From Pseudomonadota bacterium (lineage in GTDB: Bacteria; Pseudomonadota; Gammaproteobacteria; Xanthomonadales; Xanthomonadaceae), in contig JAEWJB010000040.1 of assembly GCA_023386795.1 (NCBI GenBank), positions 34,002-98,001 of the forward strand: a stretch of DNA of 64,000 nt. Reading direction: 5' to 3'. The notes under the pieces were generated by a model that ran no database searches, was not told the DNA's origin, and worked only from the letters and a program-made list of their open reading frames with translations. Numbering within the stretch: the stretch's first letter is position 1; each line of letters begins with the position of its first letter. This document shows positions 8,306-16,936 of the stretch, piece by piece. The translations under genes and the position numbers were made by a program.

Positions 8306-9454
8306 ATGCATACCAGGCAATGGATGGGGTCGCTGTGGCTCGGCGGCGCGTTGGCGTCGCTCGCCGGATGCGGGGGCAATGCAGGGCCGGGCGCTGCCAT
8401 GCCACCGACGGTGGTGACGGTCGAGGAAGTGCATGCCACCGCCGTACCGAACCTGGTCGAACTGCCAGGGCGCGTGGAAGCGGTGCGCATGGCACAGGTG
8501 CGTGCGCGCGCCGATGGCATCGTCGAGCGGCAGCTCTATGTGGAAGGCACGGATGTCGCCGCCGGCACGCCGTTGTTCCAGATCGATCCGCGCGACCTGC
8601 AGGCACGCCTGCAGCAGGCGCGTGCCGCACTCGCGTCGGCGCGCGCGGCGCGGGGACAGACCGCCAGCCTGCGTGCGCGCCTGTCCACGCTGGTGCAACG
8701 CAAGGCGGTCAGTGTGCAGGAGTACGAATCGGCGCAGGCTTCGTTCCAGCAGGCCGATGCCGCGCTGCTCGAAGCCCAGGCCGCGGTGGATCGCGCGCAG
8801 CTGCAGCTCGACCACGCCACCGTGCGCGCCCCCATTGCCGGGCGCGTCGGCCGCGCGGCGGTCAGCGAAGGCGCGCTGGTCAGCGCCGCCTCGGCCACGC
8901 TGATGACCCAGGTCGACCAGCTCGACCCGGTCTACGTCGTCTTCCAGCCCTCCAATGCCGCCTTCACCGAACTGGAGCGCAGCGTCGAGGCCGGGCGCAT
9001 CGTGCTGGGCGACGGCAAGCACATCGGCGTGACCGTGCTCGACGATGAAGGCACGCCACTGCCGGTGCGAGGCGTGGTCGATTTCACCGAGAAGGCCGTG
9101 GACCCGGCGACCGGCAGCCGCACGCTGCGCGCCTCGTTCGACAACACGCCACGCCGCTTGCTGCCGGGCCAGTTCGTGCGCGGCATCCTGGCCGTGGGCA
9201 CGCTGCGTGACGGCATCAGCCTGCCCGAACGTGCCATCAGCATCGCCGAGGACGAGGCCAGCGTGATGACCGTCAACGCCGACGGCGTGGCGATGCGCCA
9301 GCCGGTGACCCTGGCCGGGCAGGCCGAGGGACGCTGGGTGGTGCAGTCCGGCCTCACCCCCGGCCAGAAGGTGATTGTGGACGGCTGGCACAAGGTGCAG
9401 CCGGGCCAGCACGTGCAGGCGCGCGCGGCGCAGGCGGCGGCGCCGGCCCCATGA
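8306..9454 (+). CDS. RND efflux pump periplasmic adaptor (AcrA/MexA-like lipoprotein)
   Basis: 382-residue membrane-fusion protein linking the inner-membrane pump to the outer-membrane channel. The lipobox LAGC follows a short hydrophobic signal. Order of domains: barrel-sandwich first half near residues 55-100 (ARADGIVERQLYVEGTDVAAGTPLF), alpha-hairpin about 100-165, second lipoyl half (HATVRAPIAGRVGRAAVSEGALV), then beta-barrel (DFTEKAVDPATGSRTLRASF) and membrane-proximal domain. Its stop overlaps the next start as ATGA. First gene of a three-gene pump operon. Confidence 0.93.
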   Translation: MHTRQWMGSLWLGGALASLAGCGGNAGPGAAMPPTVVTVEEVHATAVPNLVELPGRVEAVRMAQVRARADGIVERQLYVEGTDVAAGTPLFQIDPRDLQARLQQARAALASARAARGQTASLRARLSTLVQRKAVSVQEYESAQASFQQADAALLEAQAAVDRAQLQLDHATVRAPIAGRVGRAAVSEGALVSAASATLMTQVDQLDPVYVVFQPSNAAFTELERSVEAGRIVLGDGKHIGVTVLDDEGTPLPVRGVVDFTEKAVDPATGSRTLRASFDNTPRRLLPGQFVRGILAVGTLRDGISLPERAISIAEDEASVMTVNADGVAMRQPVTLAGQAEGRWVVQSGLTPGQKVIVDGWHKVQPGQHVQARAAQAAAPAP

Positions 9455-12400
9455 GTGGATTCTTCGTCTACCGGCCTGTGCTGGCCTGGGTGGTGGCGCT
9501 GTTTGCGCTGCTGTTCGGCGGCATCGCATTGCATTCGCTGCCGGTAGAGCAGTATCCCGACGTCGCGCCGCCCTCGCTGAGCATCGCCGCCACGTTCGTG
9601 GGCGCCGACGCGCAGACGGTGGACCGCACCGTGACCTCGGTGATCGAGAACGAGCTCAACGGCGTGGACGATTTCCTGTTCATGACCTCCACCAGCCGTG
9701 CCAACGGCACCGCGCAGATCCGCGTGACCTTCCGCAGCGGCACCGACCTGGACCGCGCGCGTTCGCAGGTGCAGGACCGCCTGGCGCGGGTGGAGCCGCG
9801 GCTGCCCGAAGAAGTACGGCAGATGGGCGTGCACGTCACCCAGTCCTCGACCGGCTTCCTGATGCTGATCGCGCTGCAATCGCAGGGCGGCCAGCGCAGC
9901 GCACTGGAACTGGGCGACTTCGCCGCGCGCAACATCGCCGACGAACTGCGCCGGCTGCCCGGCGTGGGCGATGTCGCGCTGTTCGGGTCCGGCTACGCGA
10001 TGCGTATCTGGCTGGACCGCGAAAAACTCGTCAGCTTCGGGCTGAGCCCGGCCGAGGTGATGGCCGCGATCCGTGAACAGAACGCGCAGACCGCCGGCGG
10101 TGGACTCGGTTTGCAGCCGGTGGCGCCGGGCACCGAGACGACCGCGCAGATCGTGACCCGCGGCCGCCTCAGCTCGGCGGCGCAATTCCGCCAGATCATC
10201 GTGCGCGCGACCCCGGACGGCGCCACGGTGCGACTGGGCGACATCGCGCGGGTGGAACTGGGCAACGATACCTACGCCTTCAATCTCACCCTCAATGGGC
10301 AGGAGAGCGCGGGCCTGGCGGTCTCGCTGAGCAGCGGCGCCAACGCGCTGGCCACCGCGCGGCGCGTGCGCGAGCGGCTGGAATCGTTGCAGGCCACGTT
10401 CCCGCCCGACGTGCGCTGGAGCACCCCCTTCGATACCACGCCATTCATCACCGAGTCGGTCAGCGGTGTGGTGCGCACGATGATCGAGGCGATGGTGATG
10501 GTGTCCATCGTGGTGCTGCTGTTCCTGCAGAGCTGGCGCGCGATGCTGCTGCCCACGCTGGTGGTGCCCATCTCGCTGGTCGGTACCTGCCTGGGCCTGC
10601 TGGCGTTCGGCATGTCCATCAATCTGCTGTCCCTGTTCGCCATGGTGGTGGCGATCGGCATCCTCAACGACGATGCCATCGTCATCGTCGAGAACGTCGA
10701 GCGGATCATGCGCGAGGATGGCTTGGAAGCGCGCCCGGCCACTGCCAAGGCCATGGGCCAGCTGAGCGGAGCGATCATCGCCACCAGCCTGGTGCTGTGG
10801 GCGGTGTTCGTGCCGATGGGGTTCTTTCCCGGCTCGGCGGGCGGCATCTATCGCCAGTTCGCGGTCACCCTGAGCGTGTCGCTGGGCGTGTCGACGATCC
10901 TCTCGTTGACCCTGGCCCCGGCGATCTGCGGCGCCACGCTGCGCCCGCACGACCCCGCCGCCCCCGGACCGGGGCGACGCGTATTCGGTGCGATCAACCG
11001 GGCGCTGGACAAGAGCAGCCGCGCCTATGCCGATGGCGTGGGCCGCCTGTTGAAGCGGCCCTGGCTGTGGGTGGGCGTATTCGTCGTTGCCGTGCTGCTG
11101 ACCGCGCTGCTGTACGCGCGCCTGCCCGGCGGCTTCCTGCCGGAAGAAGACCAAGGCTATCTGTTCGTGGCCTACAACGGTGCACCCGGCGCCACCGTGG
11201 CGCGCACGCGTGAAGCGGTGCGCCAGGCCGAGGCGATCCTGCGCCAGCAACCGGAAGTGCGCAACGTCGCGACCGTCGTGGGCTTCAGTTTCTTCGGCCA
11301 GGGACAGAACGTCGGCATGTCGTTCGTGGACCTCAAGCCGTGGGCCGAACGCGACGGCGCGGCGCACGGCGCGTCCGCGCTGGCACGCCGCATGAACGGC
11401 GCGATGCTCGGCATCCCGCAGGCGCAGGTGTTCGTGCTCAACCCGCCGGCAATCCAGTCGCTGGGCAATGCTTCCGGCTTCACCCTGAAGATCGAGGACC
11501 GGGGCGGGGCGGGCGAACGTACCCTGCAGGCCACCGCGATGGCCTTGGCCCAGCGCGCCGCTGCCAGCGACCGCCTGGCCGGCGTGCGGCCCGAAGGCAT
11601 GCCGCGGGCACCGCAGCTGTTCGTGGATATCGACCGCACCCAGGCGCGTGCGCTTGGCGTACCGCTGTCCCAGGTCAACCAGGCGCTGGGCGTGATGTTC
11701 GGGTCGGCTTACGTCAATGACTTCGTGCACCAGGGCAACGTGGCCCGCGTGTTCGTGCAGGGCGAGGCCGCCCAGCGCATGCGCGCGGAAGACGTGACCG
11801 ACCTGCGGGTGATCGGCAGCAGCGGGCAGTCGGTGCCGTTCTCCGCATTCGCGCGCACGCACTGGACGGTGGGCGAGCAGCAGGTGGAGCGCTACAACGG
11901 CTTCCTCGCCGCCACGGTGTCCGGGCAGGCCGCGCCGGGCGTCTCCAGCGGCGCGGCCCTGCGCGAGATGGAGCGGCTCGCCGCCGAGGTGCTGCCACCG
12001 GGCATGCGCTTCGAATGGACCGGCACCGCGCGCGAAGAGCAGGAAGCCGCCGGACAGGTCGGCCTGCTGCTGGGCCTGGCGCTGCTGGTCGCGTTCCTGC
12101 TGCTGGCCGCGTTGTACGAGAGCTGGACCACGCCGGTGGCGGTGCTGCTGGCGGTCCCGTTCGGCATCCTCGGCGCGGTGGTGTTCACCGGCGCGCGCGG
12201 CATGTCGGCCGACGTGTACTTCAACGTTGGGCTGGTGACCATCATCGGCCTGGCCGCGAAGAACGCGATCCTGATCGTGCAGTTCGGCCTGGACGAGGAA
12301 GCGCGCGGCGTGCCGACCGACCAGGCCATCCTCGCCGCCGCGCACCAGCGCCTGCGGCCGATCCTGATGACCAGCCTCACCTTCATCGTCGGCATGCTGC

Positions 12401-12573
12401 CGCTGGTATTCGCCGCCGGCGCCGGTGCGGCCAGCCGGCAGGCGGTGGGCACCGGCGTGCTCGGCAGCATGTTCACCGCCACCTTGTTCGGCATCTTCTA
12501 CACGCCATTGTTCTATTACCTGCTGCGGCGCCGGGCCGGCGCGCGCACGCTACCGCCGCAGGCCACGCCATGA
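9451..12573 (+). CDS. RND multidrug efflux transporter (AcrB/MexB-like, HAE-1)
   Basis: 1040-residue inner-membrane proton/drug antiporter, the usual HAE-1 length, with twelve expected helices and two large periplasmic loops. The proton-relay acidic pair is present in helix 4 (GILNDDAIVIVENVER) and the partner lysine in helix 10 (GLAAKNAILIVQF). The N-terminus (FVYRPVLAWVVALF...LPVEQYPDVAPPSL) is typical of the family. It overlaps both neighbours by 4 bases. Substrates cannot be read from sequence. Confidence 0.95.
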   Translation: MSGFFVYRPVLAWVVALFALLFGGIALHSLPVEQYPDVAPPSLSIAATFVGADAQTVDRTVTSVIENELNGVDDFLFMTSTSRANGTAQIRVTFRSGTDLDRARSQVQDRLARVEPRLPEEVRQMGVHVTQSSTGFLMLIALQSQGGQRSALELGDFAARNIADELRRLPGVGDVALFGSGYAMRIWLDREKLVSFGLSPAEVMAAIREQNAQTAGGGLGLQPVAPGTETTAQIVTRGRLSSAAQFRQIIVRATPDGATVRLGDIARVELGNDTYAFNLTLNGQESAGLAVSLSSGANALATARRVRERLESLQATFPPDVRWSTPFDTTPFITESVSGVVRTMIEAMVMVSIVVLLFLQSWRAMLLPTLVVPISLVGTCLGLLAFGMSINLLSLFAMVVAIGILNDDAIVIVENVERIMREDGLEARPATAKAMGQLSGAIIATSLVLWAVFVPMGFFPGSAGGIYRQFAVTLSVSLGVSTILSLTLAPAICGATLRPHDPAAPGPGRRVFGAINRALDKSSRAYADGVGRLLKRPWLWVGVFVVAVLLTALLYARLPGGFLPEEDQGYLFVAYNGAPGATVARTREAVRQAEAILRQQPEVRNVATVVGFSFFGQGQNVGMSFVDLKPWAERDGAAHGASALARRMNGAMLGIPQAQVFVLNPPAIQSLGNASGFTLKIEDRGGAGERTLQATAMALAQRAAASDRLAGVRPEGMPRAPQLFVDIDRTQARALGVPLSQVNQALGVMFGSAYVNDFVHQGNVARVFVQGEAAQRMRAEDVTDLRVIGSSGQSVPFSAFARTHWTVGEQQVERYNGFLAATVSGQAAPGVSSGAALREMERLAAEVLPPGMRFEWTGTAREEQEAAGQVGLLLGLALLVAFLLLAALYESWTTPVAVLLAVPFGILGAVVFTGARGMSADVYFNVGLVTIIGLAAKNAILIVQFGLDEEARGVPTDQAILAAAHQRLRPILMTSLTFIVGMLPLVFAAGAGAASRQAVGTGVLGSMFTATLFGIFYTPLFYYLLRRRAGARTLPPQATP

Positions 12574-13976
12574 AGCGCCTGTGCGTGGCGGTTGTGGGTG
12601 CGATGCTGGCCGGCTGCAACCTGGCGCCCACGTATGCGCCGCCACCGCCGGATGTCCCCGCGCGGTTTCCCGGTGCCGGCGATGCCGCGCAGGCGGGAAG
12701 GGCCGCCACGCAGATCGCGTGGCCGGCGTTCTTCCAGGACCCGATATTGCGCGGGCTGATTGACCAGGCGCTGGAGAACAATCGCGACCTGGGCGCCGCC
12801 ACCGCGCGCATCGAACAGGCACGCGCGCAGTTCCGCATCCAGCGCAGCGAACGTCTGCCGGGACTGGAAGCTGGTGCCTCGGCGCAGCGGCTGCGCGCTC
12901 CGGTCAGTGCAGCGGATAACGCGGCACGCTTCACCGTGGACAGCTACGGGGTGCAGGTCGGCATTCCCACCTTCGAACTGGATTTCTGGGGCCGCGTGGC
13001 CAACCTGAGCGAATCGGCGCGGCGCCAGTACCTCGCCACGGTGGAGGCCCAGCAGGCATTCCGGCTGTCGCTCATCGCCAACGTCGCGGCCAGTTACTAC
13101 GCGTTGCGCGCCAGCGAGGAAGGCATCGTGCTGGCGCAACGTTCGCTCGACAGCCGCAAGGAAACGCTGGAGCTGGCGCAGCTGCGGATGGAGGTCGGGC
13201 TCACTTCCTCGGTGGATTACCACCAGTCCTACGCGCTGGTGACGCAGGCGCAGACCCAGCTGGCGCAACTGCAGCGCAGCCGCGAGCTGGCGCAGCACCT
13301 GCTGCAATGGCTGGTCGGCGTGGCGCTGCCCGACCCGCTGCCGCCGGGCCTGCCCATCGGTGACGAACACCAGCTGGCCGCGTTGGATCCCGGCCTGCCG
13401 TCGGCCCTGCTGCAGGCTCGCCCCGACATCCGCATGGCCGAGCATCGGTTGTTGGCCGCCAACGCCAACATCGGCGCGGCGCGAGCGCTGTATTTCCCGA
13501 TCATCGGGTTGACCGGCAGCGGCGGCTACACCTCTTCCGAACTCTCCGGGCTGGTCTCGGATAACAACAAGGTGTGGTCGTTCGGTGCCGGCGCGGTGCT
13601 GCCGCTGTTGGACTGGGGCCGGCGGCGCGCGCGCGTGGACCAGGCGCGTGGCGAGCGCGACGAACGCGAGATGGCCTACCAATCCACGGTGCAGAACGCT
13701 TTCCGCGAGGTGGCCGACGGGCTCAGCGCGGCGCGGCGCAACGCCGAGCAGATCGCCGCGCAGCAGCAGGCGGTGGAAGTGCAGGGCGCCCTCGTGGCCA
13801 CCGCGCAGGACCGCTACGAAGTGGGATTGACGCCCTACCTGGAAGTGCTCGACGCCGAACGCAACCGCTTTTCCGCCGAACAGGCGCTGCTGCAGCTGCG
13901 TGCCGGCGCGCTGCAGGACCGCGTCAACCTCTACACCGCGCTGGGCGGCGGCGACCTGCCGCCCCTGTCCGAATAA
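12570..13976 (+). CDS. RND efflux outer-membrane channel lipoprotein (OprM/NodT family)
   Basis: 468-residue outer-membrane factor. Signal MKRLCVAVVGAMLAGC ends in a lipobox (Cys16). Two OEP repeats follow, each with the coiled-coil helices and beta strands of TolC-like channels (for example NRDLGAATARIEQARAQFRIQRSERLPG and RPDIRMAEHRLLAANANIGAARALYFP). The start overlaps the pump stop (ATGA) and defines the frame; the upstream open region is a shadow of the pump gene. It completes the tripartite system with the two preceding genes. Confidence 0.93.
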   Translation: MKRLCVAVVGAMLAGCNLAPTYAPPPPDVPARFPGAGDAAQAGRAATQIAWPAFFQDPILRGLIDQALENNRDLGAATARIEQARAQFRIQRSERLPGLEAGASAQRLRAPVSAADNAARFTVDSYGVQVGIPTFELDFWGRVANLSESARRQYLATVEAQQAFRLSLIANVAASYYALRASEEGIVLAQRSLDSRKETLELAQLRMEVGLTSSVDYHQSYALVTQAQTQLAQLQRSRELAQHLLQWLVGVALPDPLPPGLPIGDEHQLAALDPGLPSALLQARPDIRMAEHRLLAANANIGAARALYFPIIGLTGSGGYTSSELSGLVSDNNKVWSFGAGAVLPLLDWGRRRARVDQARGERDEREMAYQSTVQNAFREVADGLSAARRNAEQIAAQQQAVEVQGALVATAQDRYEVGLTPYLEVLDAERNRFSAEQALLQLRAGALQDRVNLYTALGGGDLPPLSE

Positions 13977-13996
13977 GCCCCCGCAGGAGATCCCTC

Positions 13997-15469
13997 ATGA
14001 CGATGTCCCTGCCGATCCGAACCCTCAGCGTGGCCCTTGCGCTCACGCTGCCGGCCGTCGCCCAGGCGCAGTCCACCGATGCACAGCGCGACGCGGAAAT
14101 CGCCCGCCTGCGGCAAACCGTGGACAACCTGATGCAGCGCATCGAAGTGCTGGAATCCGAACGCGGCGCGCCCGCACCGGTACCCGTCGCAGCAGGCGCG
14201 AACAGGGGGCAGGCCGCCAGCCCGCCGGCCACAGCCACCGCCCCGCCAACAGTTCCCGGGGCGCCCATGGTGGCTGCGCCCGTCGCCTCGTTGGCCACGC
14301 TGGGCGTCGAAGCTTCGCCCTTGCCGGCGCATACGCCGTTCGACGAAGACGACCAGGCCGGCGCCCGTCCCGACAACGAAGCCCCGCCCGGAGACAACCT
14401 GGAAGGCTTCTTCGCCATCCCGGGGACCACCACCTGGCTGCGCCTGAGCGGCTACGCCAAGCTCGACGCGATGATGGACGACGATGACGCGGGCGACAGC
14501 GACCAGTTCATCACCTCCGACATCCCGGTCGGCGACCAGCGCGGCGACGCTCGTTTCAACATGCACGCGCGGCAGACCCGCTTCACGATGGAAGCACGCC
14601 GCGAGACCAGCGCCGGGCAGCTGCGCTTCCTGCTGCAGAACGACTTCTTCGGCTCCGGCGGCAGCTATGGGTACCGCCTGCGGCACGCATGGGGGCAACT
14701 GGGCAACACCTACGCCGGGTTCGGGTGGTCAGCTTTCATGGACCTGGACTCGGGCCCGGACACGCTGGACTTCGCAGGCCCGGGCGCCTCGCCCTCGGCG
14801 CGGCTGGCCAGCATCCGGCAGTACTTCCCGCTGCGCGGTGGCAACCAGATCATCCTGGCGGCCGAACATCGCAGCGGCGAAATCCAGTTCGACGACCCCG
14901 ACGGCCGCGAGCGCACCGCCGCGCCCAACCTCGTGCTGGCGGCACGCCACGAAGCCGACTGGGGCAACGTGCAGCTCGCCGGCCTGCTGCGCTACCTGAG
15001 CTACGACGCACCCGGCGGCAGTGACAGCGCCGTGGCCGGCGGCGCGGCGCTGACCGGCAGCTGGGGTGCGGAAAGCGGCGACTACTTCGTCTACGGCCTG
15101 ATGGGCGGGCAGGGCATCGCCGCCTATGTGGGCGACCTCGGCGGATTGGACCTGGACGCGGTGGTCGATGCGCGCGGGCAGCTCGACACGCTGCAGGAAT
15201 GGGGCGGCTGGCTGGGCTATACGCACCTGTGGAACAGCCGCTGGCGCTCGACGTTCACCTACAGCCGCCTGTACCTCGAGCGCGATGCGCAGCTGGCGGC
15301 CAGCGCGTTCCGTCGCAGCGACTACGCCGCCGCCAACCTGGTGTGGGAACCGGCGCCGAGCTGGAGCTGGGGCGTGGAGCTGTTGTACGGCAAGTTGCAG
15401 CAGCAGGATGGCGAGTCGGGCGATGCGATGCGCCTGCAGACCTCGCTGAAGTACGACTTCATCAAGTAG
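13997..15469 (+). CDS. DcaP-family trimeric outer-membrane porin
   Basis: 490-residue outer-membrane protein. A Sec signal ends at AVAQAQ. A short coiled coil (RDAEIARLRQTVDNLMQRIEVLESE) follows, as expected for the periplasmic trimerisation helix of DcaP, then a Pro/Ala-rich linker to about residue 130. The rest is a beta-barrel with alternating strands (LRLSGYAKLDAMMD, RFTMEARRETSAGQLRFLLQNDFFG, YRLRHAWGQLG). It ends in SLKYDFIK rather than a C-terminal Phe. RBS AGGAGA precedes the ATG. Position behind the RND operon suggests co-expression; DcaP porins import dicarboxylates or similar acids, but the substrate here is unknown. Confidence 0.82.
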   Translation: MTMSLPIRTLSVALALTLPAVAQAQSTDAQRDAEIARLRQTVDNLMQRIEVLESERGAPAPVPVAAGANRGQAASPPATATAPPTVPGAPMVAAPVASLATLGVEASPLPAHTPFDEDDQAGARPDNEAPPGDNLEGFFAIPGTTTWLRLSGYAKLDAMMDDDDAGDSDQFITSDIPVGDQRGDARFNMHARQTRFTMEARRETSAGQLRFLLQNDFFGSGGSYGYRLRHAWGQLGNTYAGFGWSAFMDLDSGPDTLDFAGPGASPSARLASIRQYFPLRGGNQIILAAEHRSGEIQFDDPDGRERTAAPNLVLAARHEADWGNVQLAGLLRYLSYDAPGGSDSAVAGGAALTGSWGAESGDYFVYGLMGGQGIAAYVGDLGGLDLDAVVDARGQLDTLQEWGGWLGYTHLWNSRWRSTFTYSRLYLERDAQLAASAFRRSDYAAANLVWEPAPSWSWGVELLYGKLQQQDGESGDAMRLQTSLKYDFIK

Positions 15470-15478
15470 GGGCCTGCG

Positions 15479-16888
15479 ATGAACTTCCGATCCTCCCGCT
15501 GCCCGCGCGGCTTCGCCGCCCGCACGTTATGCATGGCGATGCTGGCCTGCGTGGGGCCGGCCTGTGCACAGGATGCCATGCTCGGCAACCTGCTCGAAGA
15601 TCCGGGCAGTGGTGCCGCAGGCCTGGGCTTCCTCGGTCGCATCGAGAGCTCTCCCTATCGCGGCGCCGATCCGCGCGTGGATCTCATGCCGCTGTATCTC
15701 TACGAGGGCGAGCGTTTCTTCCTGCGCTCCAACACCGCCGGCGTGCGCGTCACGGGCGACCAGGCCGCCGGCCTGGAGCTGTTCGTCGAACGCCGCCTGG
15801 AGGGTTTCCCGGAAGACGAGACGCCGGACGTGCTCGAAGGCATGGAGACGCGCAACAGCGAGGCCGACCTGGGAGCGCGTTACTACGGAGAGAACGGCCC
15901 GCATCACTGGGATGCCAGCGTGCGCCAGGACATCTCCAGCACCTCACACGGCACCGAGCTGCGCGGGTCCTACGGCTACCTGTGGCAGGACGACCGCTGG
16001 AGCGTGCAGCCCGTGCTCACCGTCGCGTGGCGCAGCGCCAAGCTCAACGACTATTACTACGGCGTGCCGGCGGCCGATTCCACGCCGGATCGTGCGGCGT
16101 ATTCGGCAGGTTCGGGCTTCAACCTCACCGCCGCGCTGTATGCGCGCTACCGCATCTTCCGCCACTGGAGCGTGCTGGGTGGCGTGTTCGTCACCGGCTA
16201 TTCGAGCGAGATCCGCGACAGCCCGGTAGTGGACGAGAACGTCCAGTGGGGCGCGATGCTGGGCGCCGCCTACGATTTCGGCAACGGCCAGGTGCGCTGG
16301 GATGACGCGCACGTGCCCACCTACGTGAAGCTGTTCTATGGCCGCGATACCGGCGAAGGCTGCCACCTGATACGGATCATGACCTTCAAGTGCGCCAGCT
16401 TCAACGACGAGGACGGCACCGACATCTGGGGCATCCACGTGGGCCGTCCGTTCGTGTCGCGACTCAACGGCTGGCCGCTGGACCTGGTCGGCTATGCCGG
16501 CATCGTGCGCCACCTGGAGAAGGGCTACCAGCCCGACGCCTGGCAGATCGACGCCTACATGAAGGGCTACTACTACGGCTTCCCCTGGTCGCACCGGGTG
16601 ATGACCCGCGTCGGCTTCGGCTTTGGCCTGTCCTACGCCGAGCGCGTGCCGTATGCCGAAGTGGTCTCGCAGGCGCGACGCGAACGCAACACCTCCAAGC
16701 TGCTCAACTACCTGGACCCGAGCATCGACATCAGCCTGGGCGACCTGTTTGGCAGCGAGCGCTGGCACGAACTGTATTTCGGATTCGGCGTGTCGCACCG
16801 CTCCGGCATCTTCGGCACCGCGCAGATGCTGGGCACGGTCGATGGCGGTTCCAACTACCTCTACGCGTATATCGAAGCGGCGCTGTGA
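15479..16888 (+). CDS. MipA/OmpV-family outer-membrane protein with extra C-terminal barrel-like domain
   Basis: 469-residue protein with a signal peptide ending near GPACAQ. The first half matches MipA/OmpV (GFLGRIESSPYRGADPRVDLMPLYLYEGERFFLRSNTAGV..., with GARYYGENGPHHWDASVRQDI). Standard members are about 250-280 residues; here a further 190 residues with amphipathic strands follow, ending in GVSHRSGIFGTAQMLG and GSNYLYAYIEAAL. That end recalls PagL/acyloxyacyl-hydrolase barrels (His-X-Ser), which is only a suggestion. The gene lies 9 bases after the porin stop and is probably in the same transcript. Confidence 0.72.
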   Translation: MNFRSSRCPRGFAARTLCMAMLACVGPACAQDAMLGNLLEDPGSGAAGLGFLGRIESSPYRGADPRVDLMPLYLYEGERFFLRSNTAGVRVTGDQAAGLELFVERRLEGFPEDETPDVLEGMETRNSEADLGARYYGENGPHHWDASVRQDISSTSHGTELRGSYGYLWQDDRWSVQPVLTVAWRSAKLNDYYYGVPAADSTPDRAAYSAGSGFNLTAALYARYRIFRHWSVLGGVFVTGYSSEIRDSPVVDENVQWGAMLGAAYDFGNGQVRWDDAHVPTYVKLFYGRDTGEGCHLIRIMTFKCASFNDEDGTDIWGIHVGRPFVSRLNGWPLDLVGYAGIVRHLEKGYQPDAWQIDAYMKGYYYGFPWSHRVMTRVGFGFGLSYAERVPYAEVVSQARRERNTSKLLNYLDPSIDISLGDLFGSERWHELYFGFGVSHRSGIFGTAQMLGTVDGGSNYLYAYIEAAL

Positions 16889-16936
16889 AGCACCGCCCTT
16901 GCGTTCCCTTCCTTCATTTTCCGAGCCGGAGCCGCC

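Noticed and set aside
6674..9529. 951-codon minus-strand frame across arcA and the adaptor gene
   Set aside because: The arcA frame contains all catalytic residues, so the antisense frame is a composition artefact.
8932..12345. 1137-codon open frame on the minus strand across the RND pump
   Set aside because: It is antisense to the clearly coding AcrB-like gene, rich in Arg/His/Gln/Ala and without recognisable motifs.
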